From assembly GCA_015075515.1 (NCBI GenBank), contig JABTUE010000004.1, forward strand, positions 248,001 through 312,000: a stretch of 64,000 bases of DNA, read 5' to 3'. Source of the stretch: Planctomycetota bacterium. GTDB taxonomy: Bacteria; Planctomycetota; UBA8742; UBA2392. Shown in pieces: positions 7,777 through 15,945 of this stretch; position 1 is the stretch's first letter; each line of letters starts with the position of its first letter. The notes under the pieces are model-generated. The model did no database searches. It saw only the letters and a program-made list of their open reading frames with translations, and had not been told where the DNA came from. Both the position numbers and the translations under genes were made by a program.

Positions 7777-8072
7777 AAAGAGCGGCGCGCTCACGATGAA
7801 CACGCCAGAAACAAACCGATCTAGAAAAGCAGACGACCACCTACATCAACGCCAACCTCCCGTCAGTCACCGACGAGAGCCAATCAATGAAACGTCGAAC
7901 GAACGACGCGAAGCGGAAGCCCCAACGAAACGGTCAGGCCCAGTGAAGGACACGATTCAGCGTCGGAAGCTTGAATTGCACGTTTAGTAGAGCCCCGCGC
8001 CTTGATAAACCTGTTCACGCAAGGGTGGCGCAGGCCACTCAAAGTGTCTTTCTACTACGTCTGAGGTGACGC
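7777..8072. other. Intergenic region between divergent units
   Basis: About 300 bases without a convincing gene. A 63-codon plus-strand frame starts at 7796 (MNTPETNRS...) but is very basic, low in hydrophobic residues and without a convincing ribosome site. The region should hold divergent promoters for the ParB operon and the DUF6998 gene, but I could not pick them with confidence. GAGGTG just before the GTG at 8073 is a usable ribosome site. Confidence 0.4.
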
Positions 8073-8525
8073 GTGAGTGCGGACAAGGTTCAGGAAATTG
8101 TGTGCGCCATCTACAGGCATGTTGGCGAACTTGAAAAGCTCTTCCCCGGTCGCCACTTCACTCCCGATGGGCACATGGTTGGCAGCATTGGTGAATGCCT
8201 GGCGGCGTACCACTATGGTTTGGAACTCATGCCAGCTTCGGCCGCTGGGCACGACGCGAAATCTCCCGATGGCCGGCTGGTGCAGGTCAAGGCGACGCAG
8301 AAGGACCGGATTGCGATCAGCTCGGAACCAGACTACCTCATTGTGCTCAAGCTGAAGCCGGATGGGACAAGTGAAGAGATCTACAACGGCCTTGGCGGAC
8401 CTGTCTGGGAAATGGTCAAAGATAAGCCCTTGCCCAAGAACGGGCAGTACCAAGTTCCGCTGTCCAAGCTCAAGAAGCTGACTCAGGCGGAAGGCTACAA
8501 ACCAGCGTTCATGCGTGTTCGTTAG
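8073..8525 (+). CDS. DUF6998-type protein (possible PD-(D/E)XK-like fold)
   Basis: A 150-residue protein with GTG start, preceded by GAGGTG. It shows the family pattern FPGRHFTPDGHMVGSIGECL and later GHDAKSPDGRLVQVKATQKD. The spaced E...D...Q-V-K order resembles a nuclease-fold core (E-x...D...E/Q-x-K), as in restriction-like enzymes. The family has no confirmed activity that I know of. Its stop overlaps the open frame of the Sel1-repeat gene, so the two are probably one unit. Presence in an accessory region fits a small restriction or anti-element protein, which is inference. Confidence 0.65.
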   Translation: MSADKVQEIVCAIYRHVGELEKLFPGRHFTPDGHMVGSIGECLAAYHYGLELMPASAAGHDAKSPDGRLVQVKATQKDRIAISSEPDYLIVLKLKPDGTSEEIYNGLGGPVWEMVKDKPLPKNGQYQVPLSKLKKLTQAEGYKPAFMRVR

Positions 8526-8538
8526 GACAAGACTCTGG

Positions 8539-9600
8539 ATGGATGCCATGACGCCTGAGGAGTTTCGGAGGCAGTTTTCTCGGGCCCTGCGCGGTTATCG
8601 CGTGGAGGGTGTTCCGCAGGCAGCGCTAGACCACGTTTTCCGCGAGATCAAGACCAGAGCCGAGGCCGGAAACGCTCAGGCTCAGTGGGACTATGGCAAC
8701 TGCCTGCGCTACGGTTGGGGCGGGCCGAAGAACGAACCAGAGTCTTTCCAGTGGTTCTTGAAGGCCGCCGAACAGGGTTTGCTGGACGCCATGTTCACTG
8801 TTGCCGCCAGCCATCAGAAGGGTTGGGGCGTGCTGCGCGACCTGCCCTTGGCCGCGCGCTGGTATCACAAGGCGGCAACCAAGGGCCACGTGCTTTCGGC
8901 CTACTATCTGGGCGCCATGTACGCCTTTGGTGAAGGCGTCGAACAGTCCAATGAGGAAGCGTTCTTCTGGAACCTCAAGGCAGCGGAAGGCGGCCATCCG
9001 GAAGCCCAGAAGAACATCGGCCACGCGTACCGCGGCGGGCTTGGCGTGCGCAAAGACGAGATCGAAGGGGTGAAGTGGTTTCGCAAGGCCGCTGACCAAG
9101 GGTTTGCCGACGCGCAATTCAGCCTGGGAACTTCCTACCACGAAGGGCGCGGCGTGCCGCGAAACGACCGCAAGGCCATGGAGTTGTTCCGCAAGGCAGC
9201 CGAACAGAAACACATTCTGGCACAGTTCAACCTTGGAAACCTGTTGTCAGTCGGCCAGGGCGTTGAACACGACGAAGTGGAGGCCGCGAAGTGGATTCGC
9301 GCGGCAGCGGAGCAGGGAAGCGGACGGGCGCAAATGAATATGGCGGTGCGCTGTCAGACCGGCCAGGGCGTTCCCAAAGACGAGGCAGAGTGCCTGCGCT
9401 GGGTGCGCCTCTCGGCGGAAGGCGGCGACTCCGATGGCCAGGTTACGCTCGGGCGCTGCTACGAAGTCGGCCAATACGTCCCAAAAGACGAGCACGAAGC
9501 CCTGAAGTGGTATCGCAAGGCCGCTGCCCAGCAGGACCAGCCCCATGCGGCGAGGTTACTTGCGGACCTTGAAGCCCGCATCCGCGCGAAAGAAGTGTAG
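8539..9600 (+). CDS. Sel1-like repeat (tetratricopeptide-type) protein
   Basis: About 353 residues made almost wholly of Sel1-like repeats of about 36 residues, roughly eight or nine, each with the pattern A..W..KAA..G...A...LG..Y..G.GV..D. Examples are KWFRKAADQGFADAQFSLG and KWYRKAAAQQDQPHAARLLA. No signal peptide, so it should be cytoplasmic. Sel1 proteins are scaffolds for protein-protein contacts. The start is uncertain: ATG at 8539 or 8548 are both possible. Adjacent to the DUF6998 gene with only 13 bases between, so a shared complex is plausible. Confidence 0.82.
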   Translation: MDAMTPEEFRRQFSRALRGYRVEGVPQAALDHVFREIKTRAEAGNAQAQWDYGNCLRYGWGGPKNEPESFQWFLKAAEQGLLDAMFTVAASHQKGWGVLRDLPLAARWYHKAATKGHVLSAYYLGAMYAFGEGVEQSNEEAFFWNLKAAEGGHPEAQKNIGHAYRGGLGVRKDEIEGVKWFRKAADQGFADAQFSLGTSYHEGRGVPRNDRKAMELFRKAAEQKHILAQFNLGNLLSVGQGVEHDEVEAAKWIRAAAEQGSGRAQMNMAVRCQTGQGVPKDEAECLRWVRLSAEGGDSDGQVTLGRCYEVGQYVPKDEHEALKWYRKAAAQQDQPHAARLLADLEARIRAKEV

Positions 9601-9603
9601 CCC

Positions 9604-9825
9604 GTGCCCTACCTCGTAATTGTCTACAGTATGAGCATGGACGAACCGCTCGACGTAACGGGTCAGACGCGGCCGAAGACAGAGCGCACCGACCACTTCC
9701 TCAAGTCGAGCTATAAGGAAGCCGTCAAAAGCGGGCGTGAAGAACGAGAACGGCTCAACAAAGAAGAAAACCGCAACGCCTGGATCCAAATCCGCGGGCC
9801 GCGAGGCGGAATCTACTGGGTGTAA
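9604..9825 (+). CDS. Small charged hypothetical protein
   Basis: A 73-residue frame with GTG start 3 bases after the Sel1 stop. Composition is highly charged (Lys/Arg/Glu) with a short aromatic C-terminus (GPRGGIYWV). Tight spacing behind the Sel1 gene supports a real downstream gene. No family recognised. Confidence 0.4.
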   Translation: MPYLVIVYSMSMDEPLDVTGQTRPKTERTDHFLKSSYKEAVKSGREERERLNKEENRNAWIQIRGPRGGIYWV

Positions 9826-9904
9826 ACTGCGCATCACAATGACCGTTGCGCTACCTCGACCAAGCAACTATGAACCTTCAAGAAACTCATTCGAGAGCAC
9901 GAAC

Positions 9905-10405
9905 ATGGGACGGGATGCAAAGTCAATGGAAGCCGCGAAAGCCAAGGCGGACTACGCGCTGGAAATCACCAAAGCCGAGCCAACACTCACGATGACAGTC
10001 GTTGGCAAGAAGGTGCTCGAAAAGTTCGGCCAAAGTCTCGCCCCAAACAGACTTCGGGCGGCCTTCCTCGAAGGCGGCGGTACAATCCAGCCTCGCAAGA
10101 AAAGGCGGGCCAGCAAGCCCAAGTTAACCGTGGAATCCTCGCCTGTGCAGCGCGAGCGAGCCATCCAAGGCAAGCGCGGTCCGGGTAGACGCAAGGCAGA
10201 CAAAACCGTCGCCCGCATCAATCGCGCACTCAATGCGCTGGAAAAACACGTCGTTGTGCTGAAAGCAAACGACACCCAGGTTCACGAGTTCAACTCGGCC
10301 GAACAAGCAAAGAGATTTGTAGAAGGAAAGCTCTCCGAAGGCGTAGCAGTTAGCGCGATCGGCTTCTACACACGTCAACCACTGCAGGTTTCGGTCGGAA
10401 TCTAG
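9905..10405 (+). CDS. Basic hypothetical protein, possible DNA binding
   Basis: A 166-residue protein starting at MGRDAKSMEA. The middle is very basic (RKKRRASKPK and KRGPGRRKADK, an AT-hook-like GR core). The tail is a small alpha/beta unit ending YTRQPLQVSVGI. It may bind DNA, but there is no definable domain. The upstream extension of the frame overlaps the small gene before it and was not used. It converges with the lipoprotein gene at 10412. Confidence 0.5.
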   Translation: MGRDAKSMEAAKAKADYALEITKAEPTLTMTVVGKKVLEKFGQSLAPNRLRAAFLEGGGTIQPRKKRRASKPKLTVESSPVQRERAIQGKRGPGRRKADKTVARINRALNALEKHVVVLKANDTQVHEFNSAEQAKRFVEGKLSEGVAVSAIGFYTRQPLQVSVGI

Positions 10406-10411
10406 GGCCTC

Positions 10412-11242
10412 TTAGCGTTTCTGGGTCTTGAGTTCATCGAGCACGCGCTGTGCTTCGTCCGCCTTAAGCTGTTTGGCGCTAAGGTCTAACTCGGCGCGAT
10501 CATGAGCGGCCTTGGCGTCTTGCACGTCTTTGCGCCAGAATCCGTTGGCCCCGTCGGCCTTCTCGGCTGCTGAACGGACGTCGAAGTAACGCTGGCGGAG
10601 CCGGTCCACTTCTTCTTGTTGTTTTGCGGCTTCCTGGCGCAGGTACTCCGTTTCGCGTTCTTGGGCCTGGATTTTGAAGCCAAGGTTGACTTGGTCGGCT
10701 TTTTCCGCGGCTGCTCCAGATCGACTGCGAGCAGCACTAAACTCCTGTCCAGCATCGACCCATGCAGGGTCGGCAGACTTCTTGGCGTGGTAGGCTTGCC
10801 AGTCAAACTCGGGCTTGCGGTCTGGATGTCTGGCCAGTGCCTCGTTGAGCCTCCTCACCCTTGCTTCGCCTTCCTTGGCCCACCAGCTCAAGTCGTCTTG
10901 CGCTTGTACTTCCCATTGGCCGAGCCGTTCGAGATTTTTCTCTTTCTCCACGTCACGAAGGGGACTTCGGGGCTGCGATAGCTCCAGTTCCAGTGAAATC
11001 CGTTCGGCCGCATAGCTCAAGTATCTGACGTTCGCGGCGGCCCATTCGTCGATGGCTTCCTTGAGTGCCCATTCGCACTCTTCAACTTCATCCCTTGGAA
11101 CAGGCTTGGCCGGGTCTTGAGTTGGTGTTGGCTCTGGCTGCGGCGTTTGATTGCTTCGGCTTGGTCCAGACGGTTCTGGTATGGCGCACGACAGGATCAT
11201 GAGCATCAGGATGTACGTCATGGGGTTGGGCTTTGAGCGCAT
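10412..11242 (-). CDS. Coiled-coil lipoprotein
   Basis: A 276-residue protein with a lipoprotein-type signal (MTYILMLMILSCAIP; lipobox ILSC), then a Pro/Thr-rich linker (PQPEPTPTQDPAKPVP) and a long helical part rich in Glu/Lys/Ala/Arg with heptad-like spacing. Probably a periplasmic coiled-coil lipoprotein of unknown role. It follows the gene at 11265 by 22 bases on the same strand, so both exported proteins are likely co-transcribed. Confidence 0.6.
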   Translation of the reverse strand: MRSKPNPMTYILMLMILSCAIPEPSGPSRSNQTPQPEPTPTQDPAKPVPRDEVEECEWALKEAIDEWAAANVRYLSYAAERISLELELSQPRSPLRDVEKEKNLERLGQWEVQAQDDLSWWAKEGEARVRRLNEALARHPDRKPEFDWQAYHAKKSADPAWVDAGQEFSAARSRSGAAAEKADQVNLGFKIQAQERETEYLRQEAAKQQEEVDRLRQRYFDVRSAAEKADGANGFWRKDVQDAKAAHDRAELDLSAKQLKADEAQRVLDELKTQKR

Positions 11243-11264
11243 GCGGACGCCTCACAATGTGAGT

Positions 11265-12551
11265 TCAGGAGTTCTGCCTTGGTGTGCGTTTTCGGCCAGC
11301 GATGACCGCGATTAACACGAGGGCGACCAGGACACCTCCGCCGACCCAAAGGTAGTTCTGGTTGATCTGTGCTAACGGACTTGCGGGCTTGTCGGGGCCG
11401 GGTGTTTGGGGCGCTGGTGTAGCCGACGTGTCCGCTGACTCCGGCGGCTTCCGGCGAGTTGGGTTTGCCTCGTTTTGGGTTCGAACGTTCTTGACCAAGT
11501 CTGCGCGCCAGTTGACGTATGCGCGGAGGTGAAAGAAGGGCGTGTACCACTCCTCGGCGTCGATGTTGCCGGGGTTGTCGGTGTCATCGCCGAGCATGAG
11601 CAACTTGCCTTGGCCGATGTCCATTTCGAGCATCGTTGCTCGGCCAAGCGCAGTTGCGGTTAGGGGGCGGAACTTCTCGCTCCAGCGCGTAAAAGCGCTT
11701 CGCGGTCCGCGGTGCTCTTCAATCTCCGTGCCAATGTCTTTCCCTGCCAGGGTTGGGTAAGAGCGAGCGAACCGTAGCGAGTAGGTTCGGCGTTGCATCA
11801 ATTCGACGTGGTTCAGGCTTGGATCGCCGGCCGTTGCGTCGTGGCTGGTCAGAGTTGCGCGCTGGCCGTCTGGTATCCACGACTGGATGCGGTCTTCGAC
11901 TTGGGCGGCCACGATCAGGAGTCCGCCACGCTTGACGAATTCCCAGAGCTTGACTTGGTCGATGCGGGATATGGGTGGGCGTTCCGTTGATTGGAAGGAG
12001 TGCGGCCCGACAAACAGGACTTCGACGGCTTGCCAGTCAATCTGGTCGGTGGTGCGGGAATGATCGTGCAGGGTTGCCTCAGGGAAGACCTGTTTGAGCA
12101 TGTCAATCGTGGTTCGCGTGAACTGAGCCTTGGGTTGCTGCAATCCGACGTAAACCAGTTTCAGACCTTCGAGCGCGTCGGAAGCGGGCATTCTTGTTGG
12201 CAGGTTGTTGCTGGAGGGGGCCATCGCGCGCGCGAGAACGAACGCCCTGTCTTCATTGGAAAGTGCGGACATGCGTAGGAAGGGGGCAACCTCGGCGAAC
12301 AGCGTCGAGTTTTGGGCTAGCTCCGCAGCCTGCGAGGTCTTTGTAACCTCCATGCCGGGCATGGTCTCTCTTGCCCCAACGGCGTACTTGCAGACTTCGC
12401 GGGCAAATTCGATGTCCTCCTTGGAGGAGCCAGGCGGGGCGACTTTCGAAACCAGCCAGTCAAGTGCGCCATCAGTAGGGCTGGGCTGGTTAGGCTGAGC
12501 GAACAAAGAGCCGCTCATTAGCAACGACAGAACAAAGGACAAGCACTTCAT
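11265..12551 (-). CDS. Secreted protein with C-terminal membrane anchor, amidotransferase-like middle
   Basis: A 428-residue protein with a Sec signal (MKCLSFVLSLLMSGSLFAQ), a large soluble part and one transmembrane helix near the end (YLWVGGGVLVALVLIAVIAG) followed by KRTPRQNS. The middle (GLKLVYVGLQQPK, VEVLFVGPHSF, LWEFVKRGGLLIVAAQ, MLMLGDD-type strands) resembles the Rossmann-like GATase fold seen in DUF4159/DUF4350-type proteins. Those lack a catalytic Cys-His-Glu; none is evident here. Topology suggests the bulk is periplasmic. Function unknown. It lies 9 bases downstream of the integrase stop on the same strand. Confidence 0.6.
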   Translation of the reverse strand: MKCLSFVLSLLMSGSLFAQPNQPSPTDGALDWLVSKVAPPGSSKEDIEFAREVCKYAVGARETMPGMEVTKTSQAAELAQNSTLFAEVAPFLRMSALSNEDRAFVLARAMAPSSNNLPTRMPASDALEGLKLVYVGLQQPKAQFTRTTIDMLKQVFPEATLHDHSRTTDQIDWQAVEVLFVGPHSFQSTERPPISRIDQVKLWEFVKRGGLLIVAAQVEDRIQSWIPDGQRATLTSHDATAGDPSLNHVELMQRRTYSLRFARSYPTLAGKDIGTEIEEHRGPRSAFTRWSEKFRPLTATALGRATMLEMDIGQGKLLMLGDDTDNPGNIDAEEWYTPFFHLRAYVNWRADLVKNVRTQNEANPTRRKPPESADTSATPAPQTPGPDKPASPLAQINQNYLWVGGGVLVALVLIAVIAGRKRTPRQNS

Positions 12552-12560
12552 AGGAGCCTC

Positions 12561-13178
12561 CTAAGCGCTGTACAGCTTCTCCACTGCACGTGTGGCGTCC
12601 TCGTCAAACACGTCCGCGTAAACTTGAGTTGTCGTGATGCGCGCGTGACCGAGCTGCTTTTGCACCAGGCGCAGATTGCCGCCGCTCGCGCGATAAAGTT
12701 CTGAGGCGTAAGTGTGGCGAAGGTGGTGAATGCTGTGCCCGGTAACAGAAGCTGCGTGGCACACTCGGGCGAATGCCTTTTGAAGTGCTCGAACCGTTAG
12801 CCGCCTGCAGGCGACGCTGCACAAAACAGGTGAGTCGTCATGACCTGCAAGGCCCAGGCGGTTCTTCGCGGCGTCGAGCTTTTCCATGGTTTGAACAAAC
12901 TCGTGGCGCACGCGAACAGGGCGCGGCTTGCCGCCCTTGCCCTTCCGCACCCACACCACGGGTCGCGATAGGTGCAACAGCAGGTCCCCGTGAGCAAGCA
13001 GTGACATTTCCTCAACCCGCAAACCCGTTTCCAAGCCAAGCTCCACCAAGAACCACTCAACCAACCGCGATCGCGAAAACCGTTGTTCAAGCCGCGACCG
13101 CGCCGACCGCCTCAAAGCGCTCTGCTCGCGAGCATTGAGGAACTTTCGCTCGTCCAAAAGCCAGACCTTGTTGTTCAT
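12561..13178 (-). CDS. Tyrosine recombinase / integrase, compact
   Basis: A phage-type integrase catalytic domain. The full catalytic set is visible: Arg in GLETGLRVEEMSLL, Lys in VRKGKGGKPRPV, the His-x-x-Arg box HHLRHTYASELY, the second His in KQLGHARITTT and the tyrosine nucleophile in QVYADVF. I start at MNNKVWLLDE (13178), giving 205 residues, which leaves almost no core-binding domain; a longer start at 13274 adds about 32 residues without clear homology. Small recombinases of this type occur on integrons, plasmids and islands. It is the likely mover of part of this region. Two inverted 28-bp motifs lie just upstream. Confidence 0.88.
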   Translation of the reverse strand: MNNKVWLLDERKFLNAREQSALRRSARSRLEQRFSRSRLVEWFLVELGLETGLRVEEMSLLAHGDLLLHLSRPVVWVRKGKGGKPRPVRVRHEFVQTMEKLDAAKNRLGLAGHDDSPVLCSVACRRLTVRALQKAFARVCHAASVTGHSIHHLRHTYASELYRASGGNLRLVQKQLGHARITTTQVYADVFDEDATRAVEKLYSA

Positions 13179-13203
13179 CCGAGATGTGCATCCTTCGCCC
13201 TCC

Positions 13204-13231
13204 AGTTCGCGAAAGTGCCGAAGGACGAACT
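13204..13231 (-). repeat. 28-bp dyad motif, copy 1 (inverted)
   Basis: Read on the minus strand, this has outer arms AGTTCG/CGAACT and core TTCGGCAC. It agrees at 20 of 28 positions with copy 2 in opposite orientation. Candidate integrase or regulator binding site. Confidence 0.5.
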
Positions 13232-13357
13232 GTCCTATCGTGTTGAGGAGCCTCATGGGGCCTTTGAGCACCACTGCTGCTTAAAAACCTTGCGTTGAAA
13301 CTTGCGCCGGGCAGACTCTAGGCGCTCCTGCGCGAGTCGTGCTGCCAGAGGGGCCAA

Positions 13358-13385
13358 TGTTCGCGCTTCGGCACAAGTGCGAACG
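13358..13385 (+). repeat. 28-bp dyad motif, copy 2
   Basis: Plus-strand copy with arms GTTCG/CGAAC and the same TTCGGCAC core, 126 bases beyond copy 1. The right arm runs into the palindrome CGAACGTTCG. Confidence 0.5.
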
Positions 13386-13529
13386 TTCGTGCCCAGTGAA
13401 CGCCAAGGGGCCGTTTGCGGGGTTTGCTCCTTGCATCGAAAATCGCGTTCGGTAAACAGATTGGCGACGAAAGTCGCTCGTAGTGTGTCGCTGGAATCGT
13501 GCGAAGCTCCCAGGTGGGAAGATCGTGTT

Positions 13530-15695
13530 ATGGTGCGTCAGGACGACTTCAACCATGCTTCGCAAAGAGGCGGCGCGGGGCCCCTTGATGACGCTCGCCC
13601 GCTCTACGTCCTTCCAGCGGACAACTTGGCTGAGGAGGTGTTGATCCCCTCGTTTGCAGCGGCGACATCTGCCCGATGCATGGTCGGGTTCTTTTCCAGT
13701 GCTGTACTGGCGGACCTCGCGCCAGGTTTGGCGACCTTTCTTCAAAAGCCAACCACGGTACTCCGGCTTGTCGTGAGCCCCTTTCTTTGCGACGCGGATC
13801 GTGCGGCTCTTGAGACTGGACTCGTTGACCCTGAGCTACTTGCAGAGCGAATACTCGTAGACGGCCTTGTCACTCAAAACGCGCTGGAGCGGCATACATT
13901 GGCCTGTTTTTCGTACCTGCTTTCGCAGGAGCGTATCCAAGTGAAGGTCGCCCTTCTGAAGGACGCGCTTTTTCATCCTAAGGTCTGGTTGTTTGGCCTG
14001 CCGGTTGGAGAGTTGGCCGTTCACGGGTCAAGCAACATGACTCGCGCAGGTCTGCGTCGGAACTTTGAGCAGGTGACGGTGTCCAAGTCTTGGACGGATC
14101 CGACCCAGGCTTACATTGCCGGCAAACTTGGCGAGCAGTTCGAGAGACTCTGGGAGAACGTGGAAGAGGGGTGTGTGACCTTGTCTCTCCCGGAAGCAGT
14201 CAAGCAACGCATCCTTCGCGAGTACCGACAAGAGCGAGTTCCGACGGAAGATGAGTTTCGGAACCTGTATCGTCTAGCCTGCACCGTGCGCCCACAAGAA
14301 CCACCCACGGCCGGCCATGCAGAACCAGCGGTATCGCCGTCCTTTGCAATCCCATCGTGGTTGAACTACACGGAAGGACCATTCGCGCATCAAGGAGCTG
14401 CCGTAGACGCATGGGCTGCCGCGGGTTTCCGAGGAACACTGGAAATGGCGACGGGCTCCGGCAAGACACTCACTTCCATGATTGGGGCCCACCGTCTTCA
14501 TGAACTCCACAATCCACTTTTGATCGTCGTTGCGGCACCATATCTGCCGCTTGTCGACCAGTGGTGCGAAGAGATGACACCTTTTGGCCTCAAGCCGGTA
14601 AACCTCACAACCCTTCAGGGCAGTCAGCAGCGTGCGTCTGAGCTCCAGCGCATCCGGCGAAGACTCCGGTCTGGCCTTTCAACTGTTGAGGCAGTTGTGG
14701 CAAGTCACGACACTCTTTGCACTCCAGAGTTTCAAGATGCCGTGAGAGCGTTTGAGTGCAGGCGGCTGCTGATTGCTGACGAGGCGCACAACCTTGGCCG
14801 GCCATCATTCACAACCAGTCCTCCCGAGTTTATTGAGCACCGGCTGGCATTGTCGGCAACACCGGTTCGGCAATACGATCAAGTGGGGACAGCCGAGCTG
14901 TTGAAGTTCTTCGGCGATGTGGTGTTTCGATTCACGCTAGAGCAAGCGATTGGCCGTTGCCTTGTCGAGTACGACTACTATGTACACCCGGTCGAGCTCT
15001 CTGAAACCGAGATGGACCAGTGGAACGAGCTTACGGCAAGAATTCGGCAGAACGCCTGGCGCAGCAGGGACGGAACGCCGGACGACTACCTAACCAAGCT
15101 GCTTCGAGATCGCCGAGCTGTCCTCGAAACCGCCAGTGGTAAGATCGCGGAGCTGGCGCGGCTCTTGGCCGGCGAAGACTTGAAGGGTCTCCGACATACG
15201 CTCGTTTACGCGTCGGATAAGGGGCCGGAGCAACTCGAGCAAGTCAATCAGTTGTTGCGTCGCCAAGGGCTCTTGTTTCACCAGCTAACTGCCGAGGAGA
15301 CGGCCAACAGGCAGCAAACACGCAGCATCATCAAGGCGTTTCAGGAAGGCGAGATCCAGGTTCTCACCGCAAAGCGCGTCCTAGACGAGGGCGTCAACAT
15401 TCCCCAGATTTGCAGGGCGTACATTCTCGCGAGCACTACGGTTGAGCGACAGTGGGTACAGCGCAGGGGACGCCTTCTTCGGACGTGCAGCGCAATTCAG
15501 AAGACACACAGCGTTGTTCACGACTTCCTCGCGCTGCCACCTGACACAGGCCAAGGCCCAGACACAGAAGCCAGGGCGTTGCTGAAGTCGGAGCTAGTTC
15601 GCGCACAGGAGTTCGCGCGCTTGGCCAGAAACGCCGGCCGCTCCGACGGACCGCTGTCGATTCTTGACCAAATCTCGGACGCGGCTTTCCTCTAA
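13530..15695 (+). CDS. PLD-nuclease / DEAD-box helicase fusion (restriction component)
   Basis: About 721 residues from ATG 13530 (the frame is open further upstream, but that part is not protein-like). Residues about 40-230 resemble a phospholipase-D-type nuclease half-site: FHPKVWLFG (H-x-K) and HGSSNMTRAGL (GSxN). Then comes an SF2 helicase: Walker A ATGSGKT near residue 307, ADEAH near 417, LSATPVR, and motifs V/VI (LDEGVNIPQ, QRRGRLLR). Such fusions unwind and cut DNA in restriction-type defence. It is first in a six-gene operon with a DndD-like ATPase. Published SspFGH restriction modules partner the Ssp phosphorothioation genes; this may be an SspF-like subunit, but I cannot confirm the letter assignment. 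Confidence 0.8.
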   Translation: MVRQDDFNHASQRGGAGPLDDARPLYVLPADNLAEEVLIPSFAAATSARCMVGFFSSAVLADLAPGLATFLQKPTTVLRLVVSPFLCDADRAALETGLVDPELLAERILVDGLVTQNALERHTLACFSYLLSQERIQVKVALLKDALFHPKVWLFGLPVGELAVHGSSNMTRAGLRRNFEQVTVSKSWTDPTQAYIAGKLGEQFERLWENVEEGCVTLSLPEAVKQRILREYRQERVPTEDEFRNLYRLACTVRPQEPPTAGHAEPAVSPSFAIPSWLNYTEGPFAHQGAAVDAWAAAGFRGTLEMATGSGKTLTSMIGAHRLHELHNPLLIVVAAPYLPLVDQWCEEMTPFGLKPVNLTTLQGSQQRASELQRIRRRLRSGLSTVEAVVASHDTLCTPEFQDAVRAFECRRLLIADEAHNLGRPSFTTSPPEFIEHRLALSATPVRQYDQVGTAELLKFFGDVVFRFTLEQAIGRCLVEYDYYVHPVELSETEMDQWNELTARIRQNAWRSRDGTPDDYLTKLLRDRRAVLETASGKIAELARLLAGEDLKGLRHTLVYASDKGPEQLEQVNQLLRRQGLLFHQLTAEETANRQQTRSIIKAFQEGEIQVLTAKRVLDEGVNIPQICRAYILASTTVERQWVQRRGRLLRTCSAIQKTHSVVHDFLALPPDTGQGPDTEARALLKSELVRAQEFARLARNAGRSDGPLSILDQISDAAFL

Positions 15696-15708
15696 AGGGC
15701 AAAGGCAC

Positions 15709-15939
15709 ATGCCACTAAACGACAAGAAAGTCATCTCGATTATCCTGCAACAGTGTGCTGGCGTCGAGAACCGCTGTGAAGGCTATCGAAACGAGATCAT
15801 CAACGTCATTTCAAGCATCATCGAATATGAGCGCGGCCATCGCGTGCAGGCCACAAACGTTCAGCAGAAGATCAACGACAAGTGCAATGCCGCGGCGCGA
15901 TTTCTCGCACAGCGTCGGGGTCCAAGCGACCTGGAGTAG
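15709..15939 (+). CDS. Small helical protein of the defence operon
   Basis: A 76-residue protein starting MPLNDKKV, 13 bases after the helicase stop and 6 before the next gene. Mostly helical and charged, with two cysteines (QQCAGVENRC) and a basic C-terminus. Position between helicase and SMC ATPase suggests a bridging or regulatory subunit. No family recognised; the tight operon spacing is the main evidence that it is real. Confidence 0.6.
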   Translation: MPLNDKKVISIILQQCAGVENRCEGYRNEIINVISSIIEYERGHRVQATNVQQKINDKCNAAARFLAQRRGPSDLE

Positions 15940-15945
15940 CGTAAG

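Larger units (their letters stand above)
13179..13529. promoter_or_regulatory. Divergent control region between integrase and defence operon
   Basis: About 350 bases with no supported gene under the chosen starts. It contains two inverted copies of a 28-bp dyad motif (13204-13231 and 13358-13385), a perfect 10-bp palindrome CGAACGTTCG at 13380-13389, and presumably divergent promoters. I could not name clear -35/-10 boxes. Confidence 0.5.

Noticed and set aside
13281..13745. 154-codon minus-strand frame at the start of the helicase
   Set aside because: It overlaps both the control region and the helicase start, has no domain, and no ribosome site.
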